Below are positions 46,787 to 55,568 of a DNA stretch of 64,000 nt, one piece after another. The notes beneath the pieces are model-generated. The model was not told where the DNA came from, searched no databases, and saw only the letters and a list, made by a program, of their open reading frames with translations. This DNA comes from Hydractinia symbiolongicarpus (lineage: Eukaryota > Cnidaria > Hydrozoa > Anthoathecata > Hydractiniidae), in the NCBI RefSeq assembly GCF_029227915.1, contig NC_079875.1, positions 18,655,001 to 18,719,000 on the forward strand. The letters run 5' to 3'. Every line of letters begins with the position of its first letter. The stretch's first letter is position 1. A program made the translations under genes and the position numbers.

Positions 46787-47781
46787 CATGTCAAAAGCAC
46801 ATATCGTTACGGCTGAAGAGGTTGAAAAGCAAAATTTACTACCAGCCAGAACATCTCTGGACTGGGCGAAAAGCCATTAAACTACTTTCCGAGCAGATTG
46901 GCCTTTCTAGAAAGAGAGTTACTCACTGGCTGTCTCGCCAGCTCTTATGGCTCAGACATATTCGAGGGCCCAAGCGCATCAATTATCCGCATTTCACAAT
47001 CACGAAACCGAATGAAATGCACCAATTCGACTTGCTCTATATGCCTCACGATAAACTTTATGGCAGCACGTACAAGCATATACTCACAGGCATCGACGTG
47101 GCTTCGAGGTACAAGGTAGAGAGACCCCTACGTACGAAAAAGGCCAGCGAAGTTGCTGACATGATCAAGGACATATACAAGGCCGGACCTTTACGCTATC
47201 CGAGGGTTTTCCAGTGCGACAACGGATCCGAGTTTAAGTCTGCCGTGAGCAAGCTTCTAGAAAGTAAAGGTGTTGAGATCAAGAGGGCTACCACGAAACA
47301 CCACCATACTTTCACGGCGTTTGTCGAGTCATATAACAAGGTGCTCGCGGAAAGGCTTTCCAAACCTCAAGATGCGCAAGATTTTGTCAGTGACGAGCAA
47401 AGTAGTACATGGGTCAAACACCTCTATACTATCGTGAAAAGTTTGAACAACACCAAGACCACGATGATAGGGATGAAGCCAAGCAAGGCCATCAAACTTG
47501 AGGAGGTGCTGCAGGTCGAGGAAAAACACGATGAGAAACCGCTATCCGACGATGGCCTCTACTTGTACCTCCTGAAACCTGGAGAAGAGCATGGATGTTC
47601 GAAAAGACGTGCAACGGACGCCTGGTGGAGCAAGAAAACATATAGACTCGATCGTATCGTGACAAGTACGAGATTGTTATACTATCTCGATAATGGGCCA
47701 GGGCGTAGTTTTGTGTCAGAGGAGTTGATGCTAGTACCCGAGAGTGTTGAAGTACCTCAGGAGCATGTAAAACAATGGTAA
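46787..47781 (+). CDS. Polinton integrase (DDE), frameshift near N-terminus
   Basis: ATG at 46787 opens MSKAHIVTAEEVEK, then the frame changes near 46822; from there 319 codons are open to 47781. Counting from 46822, the catalytic triad is D70 (HQFDLLYMP), D133 (FQCDNGSEF) and E169 (FVESYNK), with exactly 35 residues between the last two, a perfect D,D35E arrangement. The C-terminal part (WWSKKTYRLDRIV, YYLDNGPGRSFVSEELMLVP) resembles the chromo/SH3-like tail of these integrases. It would insert the element into the genome. It is the best preserved of the core genes. It converges on the BRO gene. Confidence 0.9.
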
Positions 47782-47789
47782 GTTTGTTG

Positions 47790-47820
47790 TTTTTTGTGGC
47801 TTGACAAGAGCTACAAAAAC
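47790..47820. terminator. hairpin at convergent integrase/BRO ends
   Basis: TTTTTGTGGCT and AGCTACAAAAA pair with one G-T wobble around a short loop, 8 bases past the integrase stop and before the BRO stop at 47836. Confidence 0.5.
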
Positions 47821-47835
47821 GTTGCGCGCTTATGG

Positions 47836-48677
47836 CTATAGTGCCGGAACACCTAAGTCGTATAAGTCGTCTCGGGTAAGGTCAAGAAGTCTGAAGTGGC
47901 ATACGTATCACGCCACATGTCCTTCCTCTGCAAATTTGTTAAAGGCATGTACACTATTGGGATTTTCGATAACGACAATCTCCTCCGACTTTGGAAAGTT
48001 CTCTTTAAACCATTTTCTTTTAGAATGTATAGCGCATCCCTGTATGCGAGCGCAGTAATATGGGAGGTGATGGTACTCATCATCGTCAGGAGTCGTATGC
48101 TTGCGGTAAATCATATTAACATTGTTTTTTCCAGGATCTTGGGCATATGGTACATACCTTTCACGGAGTCTCGCATTTTCTTGGATCTGTACTTCGAGCT
48201 GTCGATCTTTTTTCTCAAGATCGCCATTCAACACCACAAGTTGTCTATCCCTGTCCTCGAGGTCATCATTAAGTAGTGCCAGGGCCATATTTCTTTCTTC
48301 CATGGCCACGTCCTTTGCTTCAAAAGAATCGGCAAGCTTTCGCATTTCCCTAGGCAGTACCTCGTCTACAACCCACCTCAGGAATGGTTTGGCCTCGGTT
48401 CTGCCACACCTTAAAAGGCCCGCTTCCGTCAGTAAAACCGTGTCTTGATGAAGGGGGTCAATATTGACCCCCTTATGCAGAGCATTTGTAACGTCCTTAT
48501 ATTGTATTATATACCTGCTGTGGACATGGGTTCGAACTGCCTTCTTCCCATTTTCATTATCTGTATACCCAATGGCTCTAACAACATCGTGGGCTACGAG
48601 GCATTGCCCTTTACCCTTTACGGGGAAGGATCGGACTTGTTTTCCTTTAAAAAAAAATAAACGGCCACAAGAGACAT
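47836..48677 (-). pseudogene. BRO-N domain protein, broken
   Basis: The start is probably ATG 48675-48677, followed by a frame change at a 9-base A/T run (48650-48658). The next frame carries a BRO-N domain: a DVVRAIGYTDNENGKKAVRT block, then LLTEAGLLRCGRTEAKPFLRWV and DEVLPREMRK. A coiled coil follows, then a C-terminal module with YRKHTTPDDDEYHH and PNSVHAFNKF. A TGA at 47908-47910 interrupts it, and the frame goes on to 47836, ending LYDLGVPAL. BRO proteins are DNA-binding proteins common in insect DNA viruses and phages. The C-terminal module is duplicated in the next gene. Confidence 0.7.
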
Positions 48678-48732
48678 TTTGCTTGTAAGTTTTTGAATCC
48701 GGGGCTTGTGTCTACAAGGACTGGGCTCGTAA

Positions 48733-48761
48733 TTTTTGTGGCTCGAGAAGAGCAACAAAAA
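48733..48761. terminator. hairpin after BRO-like gene 2
   Basis: TTTTTGTGGCT and AGCAACAAAAA pair over 10 of 11 bases, 9 bases past the minus-strand stop at 48770. The sequence is nearly the same as the hairpin at 47790-47820. Confidence 0.5.
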
Positions 48762-48769
48762 CATGTGAC

Positions 48770-49199
48770 TTAGTCATATAGCGCTGGAACACCTAGATCG
48801 TACAAGTCGTCTCCACCCAAATCGATCAGTTTGAAGTTACATATGTATAGCTGTCCACGTGTCCTTCTTTGATGAATCTGTTAAAGGTCTGTATACCGTT
48901 GGGGTTGTTGATAACGACAATTTCTTCGGACTTTGGAACTCTTTAAACCAACCCCTCATCCTAGAGATATAGCGTCTTTGAACACGCGCTTCATAGTACG
49001 GGAAATCGTGGTACTTATCGTCGTCAGGTGTCGTATGCTTGCGAAAAATCATAATAACAATTTCCCCGGACTGTTGTGATTGAATGTATTGATCCACCCA
49101 TTGAAGCTCACTATCCTGCATCGCGATGGTTGCATTCTTTTTTTTGATTAATCTGCGCTGCTCCTCAAGTTCCTTCTGTAATTTTACGATACAAGACAT
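48770..49199 (-). pseudogene. BRO-like C-terminal paralogue without BRO-N, frameshifted
   Basis: Starts with a coiled coil (LQKELEEQRRLIKKKNATI) and then repeats the C-terminal module of the neighbouring gene: FRKHTTPDDDKYHDFPYYEARVQ. The first frame ends at 48837; an adjacent frame from about 48935 carries IVVINNPNGIQTFNRFIKEG and, after another shift, LYDLGVPALYD to the stop at 48770. It lacks the BRO-N DNA-binding part. The two genes share C-terminus and trailing hairpin, so one arose from the other by tandem duplication or exchange. Confidence 0.55.
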
Positions 49200-49247
49200 T
49201 TTATATCTTAAAAGTTCTCAATCAGGTTCGTGTTGCAAGGACGGTGC

Positions 49248-49991
49248 TCACGCTAAAATTTTCCAACTTCGCGGATGCTCAAGTCTAATCCAAAGGCAAG
49301 CATGCTTGGATTTGCTCAGCTGAGTCTTGATCAACTCCCAATCATCTATCTGGTTCGTCTCTTCATCGATCATTCTCATATCAGAGCGCTCCGAAGGATA
49401 CCAAGCGAACAACTGCTTCTTTTGACGTCTGAGGTTCTTTGGGAGGGTTGTATACGACTGAGGTAACAACCATAGGCTATGCTTCTTGTGACGACCACTG
49501 ATGGCCAGCTCGAACAGGGGTTGTCGCTTCTTGTCAAGAGTCTCATCAGCTATCATGTCATCAATGATGAAGAGCGTCTCTTCTCCCGCTTAGAGCTTTG
49601 ATAGTTGCTCGATCCAGTAAAAGAGTTGATCCCGGGGGTCTATCAGGAAGACGTAATCGTCCTGCCAGAGACAGGACCTTGCCAAGTAAGTCCTATTTCA
49701 GCGGATCGTTGGGCAGAGTATGATGATGTTGTGAAAGTGACCCTTGTACTCATTCTCGAGCGTCCAGCACTCGCCGAGTCTTACCGCACGAGGTAGGCCC
49801 TGTAAAGATTGCTGTATGCGGATCTTAAACGATATCCAAGATCAATTATTCTATCCTCTTGTGAAGTACCTTTACCCTGGTTCTTCTGCAGGTCGGCCTT
49901 GTTCTTGCGATTCCCATTCGGCAAGTCTCTTGCCGGCAGCAACACGACCCTCGCTCTTCTTGGTTATGTATTGACTAGACTCTTCACTCAT
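49248..49991 (-). pseudogene. A32-type genome packaging ATPase, broken
   Basis: Walker A (FTGPTSCGKT) is at about 49777-49810 and Walker B (LFIIDDM) at about 49556-49576, followed by LFELAISGRHKKHSLWLLPQ and a C-terminal HACLWIRLEHP block to 49248, the FtsK-HerA family layout of Polinton packaging ATPases. There are a frame change between Walker A and the rest, a TGA at 49698-49700 and a TAA at 49590-49592. Upstream, ATG 49991 opens a different short basic sequence (KKSEGRVAAGKRLAEW), which may be the start of another small gene now joined by deletion. It would pump DNA into capsids if intact. Confidence 0.75.
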
Positions 49992-49992
49992 T

Positions 49993-50020
49993 TTATTCTA
50001 AGCCGTAAGGCTTAGAATAA
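49993..50020. terminator. perfect 12-bp-stem hairpin
   Basis: TTATTCTAAGCC, loop GTAA, GGCTTAGAATAA. It lies past the stop of the minus-strand gene ending at 50041 and just before the ATG at 49991. Confidence 0.6.
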
Positions 50021-50040
50021 CCATTCTCTTACCTTACTCT

Positions 50041-50316
50041 TCATGAAGTACAAGGCCGCTTGATGGTCTTCAAATCGTTTCTACCATCTACCATAACCCT
50101 ATTCATATGTATACTCATCACTAAGTTACATGCCTGCTGTGGAAATCTATCTGCCTCAGGCGTTAAGATTTCTAAACCACGTGCACAGTCCCCGTAAACG
50201 GCGGTAAGATCTGTATACTTGCAGGCTGTTCTTGTTCTTATGCCTGTGGGTACCTTGTTTACCCTTTTAACCAGCTCAGGATTGCCCATGTATATTTTCG
50301 ATAGAATGTTTCCCAT
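50041..50316 (-). CDS. small Polinton protein with N-myristoylation motif
   Basis: I place the start at 50316, where the protein begins MGNILSKIY; Gly2 and Ser6 fit the N-myristoylation consensus. The 91 residues then read as a compact domain (CKYTDLTAVYGDCARGLEIL, VMSIHMNRVMVDGR). The open frame extends upstream to 50364, but that part overlaps the previous gene and is unlikely to be used. The first 41 bases overlap the upstream gene in another frame. Function unknown; membrane attachment is inferred. Confidence 0.55.
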   Translation of the reverse strand: MGNILSKIYMGNPELVKRVNKVPTGIRTRTACKYTDLTAVYGDCARGLEILTPEADRFPQQACNLVMSIHMNRVMVDGRNDLKTIKRPCTS

Positions 50317-50884
50317 TATTTTCTTCCTGTTCATCATCCTCCCCTGAACCTTCCCTTGACACATGGTTGATAGTGTGGGCTGCCACTAAGAGGCGTGCCA
50401 AAAGCTTGCCGAATTCTGAATAGACGAGAATACCTAGATCTACCATAGAGTCTTTGATGATAGGATCTTCCTCCAGGTCTTGACGGAGCTTATCGGCACT
50501 ATCGAGGGGCACCACGTTACCTATAGCTTTGGTGTATAAGCTGATGGCTTGAGTTGACAAGGCTTTGGCAGTTTTCTCTCCCTTCTCCCGGAGCTCACGT
50601 TGAATGTACTCGGCATGTATTTTGTCGACCACCTCGGGAGAGGTCAAGGAAGGCTTCTGTGCATTTCTTGGTAGAAGATTCTGTTTACCTTGGCGTATTG
50701 CATCTTTCAAAGCCTGGCGCTTGTCAATAGGTTTTTCACTTTGCTTGATGGCTTCTGCAGGTGTGTCGACTACATTAAATATCTCTGCAATATCTTGAAC
50801 CATGTTTATTACACGTCTGTAGCAAAGAAAGCAGACTAGGATCAATACATATGGCAGGATTATGGCAATATACAATTCACATTC
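50276..50884 (-). CDS. single-pass membrane protein of the Polinton
   Basis: From ATG 50884 the protein starts MECELYIAIILPYVLILVCF, a hydrophobic N-terminal anchor followed by CYRR, as in a type III membrane protein. The rest is a helical charged domain (EAIKQSEKPIDKRQALKDAI, DPIIKDSMVDLG) ending in an acidic tail with REGSGEDDEQEE. The frame stays open to 50914, giving 212 codons, but the inner start places the anchor at the N-terminus. It overlaps the myristoylation-motif gene. Function unknown. Confidence 0.55.
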   Translation of the reverse strand, partial: ECELYIAIILPYVLILVCFLCYRRVINMVQDIAEIFNVVDTPAEAIKQSEKPIDKRQALKDAIRQGKQNLLPRNAQKPSLTSPEVVDKIHAEYIQRELREKGEKTAKALSTQAISLYTKAIGNVVPLDSADKLRQDLEEDPIIKDSMVDLGILVYSEFGKLLARLLVAAHTINHVSREGSGEDDEQEENNGKHSIENIHGQS

Positions 50885-50934
50885 CATTTGTCTTGTGTAC
50901 TGGATCAAGCACACAAAACTGCATTCTAACTAGG

Positions 50935-51411
50935 TTATATATCGATGGCCCTTCTTTTGATTATCGTCGGCTGCATGTTAGTATAGTGGAGCCTTGCTAA
51001 TTGCACTTCTTCGCTGGGGTATTCTCCGTTCTCCCTATACTTTACTGGCACCCGATGATCAAACTGCCACTGGCCTCTATTCCCCCAGTTCATACCGTCT
51101 CTGAATTGGGCCTGGATGTGTTTCATGAATGTGACAATATCACAACCGAGATACTCCGTAGAGCTAATCTCTGTATCACGGTTTAGAGCATTATGAATCC
51201 TGGCTAGAACGCGGTTACATTTATACCTAGGGAAATCACAGATGGAGCAAAGCCATTTTGACTTTTCATGGGGACATCTATTACGCTCAGACCAAGTCCT
51301 CTGAGTATCGAAGCATCTGATGCACATTTTTGTTCGTTGCCCGTCCTTCATATCGAAATTGTCTAGTGGTAGCTGATACTTACAGCGCGTGCATTTTTTA
51401 GCATCCTCCAT
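50935..51411 (-). CDS. HNH endonuclease-like protein
   Basis: The likely start is ATG 51411 (MEDAKKCTRC). The protein has paired Cys motifs (CTRC, CIRC) forming a zinc ribbon, then C..H and CSIC...C pairs, and an HNH core near the end (GQWQFDHRVPVKYRENG). About 158 residues, intact. The frame is also open upstream into the DNA polymerase with no stop between, so the two now form one run-on frame. The core resembles the truncated HNH region at 44413-44732. It may act as a homing-type nuclease or in replication; not shown. Confidence 0.6.
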   Translation of the reverse strand: MEDAKKCTRCKYQLPLDNFDMKDGQRTKMCIRCFDTQRTWSERNRCPHEKSKWLCSICDFPRYKCNRVLARIHNALNRDTEISSTEYLGCDIVTFMKHIQAQFRDGMNWGNRGQWQFDHRVPVKYRENGEYPSEEVQLARLHYTNMQPTIIKRRAIDI

Positions 51412-51419
51412 CTTGTGGA

Positions 51420-51444
51420 TTTTGTAAAGTAGTACTTTACAAAA
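51420..51444. terminator. hairpin at the 3' end of the polymerase gene
   Basis: TTTTGTAAAGTA and TACTTTACAAAA pair perfectly (12 bp) around a single G, just before the HNH start codon at 51411 on the minus strand. Confidence 0.55.
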
Positions 51445-52714
51445 ATCTGGACAGCTTTTTGAAAACCTCGCTACAATTACCGTATGTACGCCACCCTCAT
51501 GTACTTTCCGCTTATCGTAAAAAGCCGAGAGCCCTAGCTTGTTTTGCTCATACGTGACCATGCCTTGGTTATGAACCCGGAAACCTACATTTTTAGCGGT
51601 ATCTAGGTCGCCTTTCAGTGCTCCCATGTACCTTGACCATGTCACTTTGTTCTGCCTTTTCGACATGCCTTTACACGAGAATTTCGTACCTTCTTTACCT
51701 TCGACGAAATACCACTTGGCTGTCAATGCAATCATCCTGGACCCGATGAATTCAGGTTTAAACAGACCTCCCGTTCGACTCGAGTGCTTGTCGGTGACGA
51801 ACCAGTTATTCACATCCTCGTCGTACTGCTCGAGCATTTCCTTGCGAACGACCTTCCGCAGCTCTTATCCAGAAATGGCGAAATAGGCACTGTCCGTGTC
51901 CATGTATATGTACTCGAAATCTCGGCGATCTACGTACTTGTCGAGGAAGTCATAGTAAAACTCTTACATGCGCAACTTGGCCAGTTGGTAGACGGCGATA
52001 CCACACTGATAGGCTCTATCGATGCTGACCCCTTGTTTACCTCTTCCTACTTCATACGCGTCCCCGATCTCTTCAAGGTCTTCGAGGTATGGGCTCCTCA
52101 TTGCTGCATCTACCTCCTTTTCGTCCCTGGTAAAGCTAGTGTTCCCATAGAAGCTGTTCCCTTTCAACTTGGCCGTATCACCTGTGATGCGCTTATCAGG
52201 GTCTTTATCAGCTTGGCGTCGCGCATCTGCAATCTCTTCCGGGAACCACGCGAAGGGCTTGGCTCGAGAGTACTTGAGGAACTGGTAGAAAGCGGTTACT
52301 TTCAGCCCGTGCTCGAGGTACCATTTCAGTACAGGAGTGTACAACAAGATCCTTCCAGCTTTCATCACGCCCAAGAGCTTCTTGGTACCTGGAACACATT
52401 TGCGCCCCGTCTGTTGTACGTACTCGTGCATGTGTCGAGGTATTTGAGTATCGGGTATCTCCTTGACAACAAATAGCGGAGACATTTCGCTGAACTTGTT
52501 GTACAGCTCTTGGGAGACTTCTATATCAAATTGTGCAAAGCCGAAAAGCTCACCGTCTATAACACCTTGCTCCAGAGCCTCCAAACCCTCAACGGGGTGT
52601 GCCATCTTTATCATCTTCTCTTTACCGCATGGGAAATCTTGCAGCAAGGTACTCGGGTACAGCATGTTGGCGTCATAACCGAGAATGGTCTTGCACTTGC
52701 GGGGGTTGTCATAG

Positions 52715-52773
52715 ATGTTAGATCTGATGGCTGTCACATTTCGCCATCAGATCTTCGCCATCAGATCTAACAT
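52715..52773. repeat. inverted insertion scar 1 in polymerase gene
   Basis: ATGTTAGATCTGATGG (52715-52730) is repeated exactly inverted at 52758-52773; the unit CGCCATCAGATCT also occurs twice in direct orientation between 52742 and 52768. It introduces a stop and shifts the reading frame. Confidence 0.85.
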
Positions 52774-52942
52774 TTCGTGGTACCTGCAAAAGATGATCGC
52801 GGGACCACCAACCATGCTTATCTGCAGCAGCTCATAGGTCTCATTCCTCGTGCACTCGTCGTAGGCTTCTTAAACATCGATGCAAGCCTTGCACCCGGCT
52901 TTGAAGCAGTTCTCTTGGCATTTGAGCATGTAAGGTTCTCCC

Positions 52943-52989
52943 GCAAGTCGTTGGAATGTGGGCCGTCAGCCCACATTCCAACGACTTGC
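52943..52989. repeat. inverted insertion scar 2 in polymerase gene
   Basis: A 21-bp arm (52943-52963, GCAAGTCGTTGGAATGTGGG + C) is followed by the loop CGTCA and its exact inverse (52969-52989). It lies where the exonuclease part stops abruptly. Confidence 0.9.
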
Positions 52990-55135
52990 ACCAGCCATCG
53001 TATGCCGGGTGCGAGAAAGTTTTTGATGTCGAGAAATTTGAACTTTGATGTCGCGAGAAACATGTAGTCGTTATCTTTCTTTGCCACTTTGATCTTGTCC
53101 CCGTCGTCATCCGCAATTCGCTCGACAAAGTACGGCTTAATTAGGTTGAAGTCATACTTGCCGCTGTTAAAGCCGATCACCGCCACTTGGTTCAACCACT
53201 CGTTCCAAGCCAATTGGGACTGGTTAGAGAGCATGTCAAAATCCTCTGGTTTGGGGTGCAGATTCTCAACTGCTTCAACTATGAGAGCCTGTCTCTGCTC
53301 GAGTTGCTCAATGAATGTCCGCACCAACACCTTGGGATACTCGTGCATGATGAACGTTGGATGTTCAGTAAGACTATTGTGGATGGCGACACTCACTGAG
53401 ATGTGATCCGAAAGGTATGTTAGATCAGCTGTTTCCTGCTGGTGTAAAGGTGCTAGGAGATCTTCAAAGTCAAACACGATGAAGTGGGGGGTAGGGCCCA
53501 AGTTCGTTCTTGAAGAGCCTCTTGACTTTTGGAGGGTTCTCACACTCCCAAGTGGTGAGGAGGTTGTAGCCACGCTTTCGGATGTAGTGCTCCTTGAATT
53601 TGATGAGCTTAAAATTATTCATGTCCACGTTGGTCCGACATGGTTGACAGAGGCATCCGTGCCACTTGCAGCCGTGGTACTCATAGACTGTCTCTGTCTG
53701 GGGCTCATAGCCGTCGATCTTGTAGACCTCCTTAAGACCCTCGCGTATCACGCGCTCCCATTCGTGCCCACAGAGAGCATGATGGATATGTCTGCCGGTT
53801 TGTTCTGACATGGCCTCAATCCATTGACACGCCGCATAACTAAAGCCCTTATCATGATAGAAGACCTTTTCCGATTTGCTCGGCATGCGCTCGACCTTTT
53901 TGCTTTTGCAAATGATCTTTGTCTTGACGCCTTCACACTCTTTCTGCTTGTGCCGCGTGAGGTTTTCAGATCTGGTGAATATTTGTGTGCAAACCTCGCA
54001 TTCCCAGCGCTGAGTCAAAACATCCATCTTCTTGATGTAGAAGCAATGACCATCCAGCATGCCTAGATCGATCGTGTCCAACCCCATCTTGTATTGGTTA
54101 TGACCATAGACGAGCCGCCATGGTGGCTTGTCTGAGTTCTTCTTGGGTTCAAAGACCCTGATGTTGATCTTGAAGTGTTTAGCGATACCCTCCACGTCCA
54201 CCAGCTTCGTGGCACGTACCTCTTCCCGCTTTAGCTTGAAGTTTTCGTAGTACTCGCGTGCCAGTTTGAGGGCCGGTCTTGTCAGGAACTTTTCACGCTG
54301 CGTTCGCTCTTCCCGGTAGTGAACGGCTAGGTATCTCCAGAAACACAGGTTGTCGGTTCTTTCGTCTGTCTTGTCAAAGCTGTAGATGCACCTTTTACCG
54401 CGCAGCCAATCAGGAAGAGGTCCACATCCAAGTAGGGGCTCTCTCGTGGAGATGATCTTGACCCGCACGTGCTTAAAGACTATTTTGCCTTCGTATGCTC
54501 CCGGGCTTTCGATGGTTCTGTCGGGTGGCAGGTAGGCCTTGGTCCAAAACTCTGCATCTTCCAGATCCAGGCGGTTCATGTCGCATTCTTTCATGAAGGC
54601 TTCGATTTCCGCCATGCTTGATAGTCACTTGGAGCTCTTCTTGATCTTGTAGTAAGCCGACACGTCACCACCACCTCGGTAGATGTCCCAGCCGAAACTG
54701 TAAACCACCTTGACGCGCATGTCTACGTAAGGCGTGATTTTTCGCATGATGGTCTCCGTCAGTGGGTGATTAAGGTTCTTGTTTAACTGCCACGTCTTGA
54801 TGCGGTTTCCGTCTTCCAAAATTTGCGGGTCATTCTCGTCAAATATGTTCTGGATGTCCTCGATTCCCTCCGGGTTCGTGGCTTGCTTCGATTCTTTCCC
54901 GATCATGTGTTTGGCGTCGGCGATTCCCTGGTATTCATCTTCGATGGTGATCCGTTGGACCTCGTCGTGGAGCGTCGAACCTCTCGAGACTTGCTCCTTC
55001 GCCTTGTTATAGTAGTAAGTAACGGTATCCCGCACGCTCCGTAGTTGATCCGACACGGTTTCATATAGTTTACCTATGGCTTTCCTGAACCAATTCATCC
55101 TGTTTATTATAGGTAGAGTTCAACTTCGAATAGCA

Positions 55136-55415
55136 GTCACACCTTTGAGTATGGGACTTTCCCTACTCGATTGCGCATGCTCTTTTGTTGATGTCAGCAT
55201 TATTCCCGCTAGTCGCTTTTGCGCATGCTCGAAATTTTATCGGTATTTCCGGAATTGTCGGAATTGTCGGATTTGTCGGATTCGGGGAATTCGGTATTTA
55301 CCAGCTTTTGGAGAGGGTGGGGGTGGAGGGGGTGCTGGAGGTGGTGGAAGCGGGGGTTTGACGGGGTAAAGGTGTCAAAGGAGCGAAATCCTATTTTTTC
55401 ACTCCCTTCACTACT
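55136..55415 (-). repeat. Polinton right terminal inverted repeat
   Basis: Inverse of the left repeat, about 280 bp, ending TCACTCCCTTCACTACT. It has one more TCCGACAATT-type unit and a longer GGTGG-rich stretch than the left copy. Divergence between the two repeats shows the element is not recent. Confidence 0.88.
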
Positions 55416-55568
55416 AGAGTATGTCTGGAACAGGCAAAGTGGGTGTGTTCATTTTCCTTTGATGTAGCCGAAAAACTTATGTCTCAAATGTTAAACTTTC
55501 TGACGTTACGGCGCGACGTCAATAACACTACTTTAACGTCAATAACGTATATTGACATTTAGTGAAGT

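Larger units (their letters stand above)
51445..55098 (-). pseudogene. protein-primed family B DNA polymerase, heavily broken
   Basis: The order from 55098 downward is: N-terminal region (MNWFRKAIGKLY) to a TGA at 54625-54627; in the same frame from 54615 a region with a C2H2 finger (CEVCTQIFTRSENLTRHKQK) and a nuclease-like block (YEYHGCKWHGC) to 53470; exonuclease motifs FDFED (near 53476) and GFNSGKYDFNLIKPYF (near 53150) in another frame; then palm motif A (GYDANMLYPS, near 52670), motif B (KLKGNSFYGN, near 52150) and motif C (YMDTDSAYF, near 51890); the C-terminal part ends near 51480. Stops occur at 52870-52872, 51964-51966 and 51865-51867, frame changes near 53490 and 53000, and two inverted insertions at 52715-52773 and 52943-52989. 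The region between the exonuclease and palm is shorter than expected, so sequence was lost. It would replicate the element if whole. Confidence 0.9.
38165..55415. mobile_element. Polinton/Maverick element, degenerate
   Basis: A 17.3-kb unit bounded by long inverted repeats. It holds the gene set that defines Polintons: protein-primed family B DNA polymerase, retroviral-type integrase, A32-type packaging ATPase and a capsid gene. Its base composition is clearly GC-richer than the flanks, genes are packed on both strands and no introns are evident. No adenovirus-like maturation protease was found. Removing the 1.65-kb LINE insertion leaves about 15.6 kb, the normal size. The expected 6-bp target duplication is not clear; the best pair is GGAGTA at 38160-38165 and AGAGTA at 55416-55421. 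Nearly all replication and capsid genes are broken, so this copy cannot act on its own. Confidence 0.95.

Noticed and set aside
41120-51967. Alternative genetic code in the Polinton (stops read as amino acids)
   Set aside because: Breaks use all three stop codons and are mixed with frameshifts, which fits decay; host genes use the standard code.
38165-55415. Adenovirus-like maturation protease
   Set aside because: I looked for a His...Asp/Glu...Gln...Cys order in the Polinton frames and found no convincing candidate; it may be lost or too decayed.
38160-55421. Exact 6-bp target duplication of the Polinton
   Set aside because: Best pair matches only five of six bases and the precise TIR start is ambiguous because of AGT repeats.
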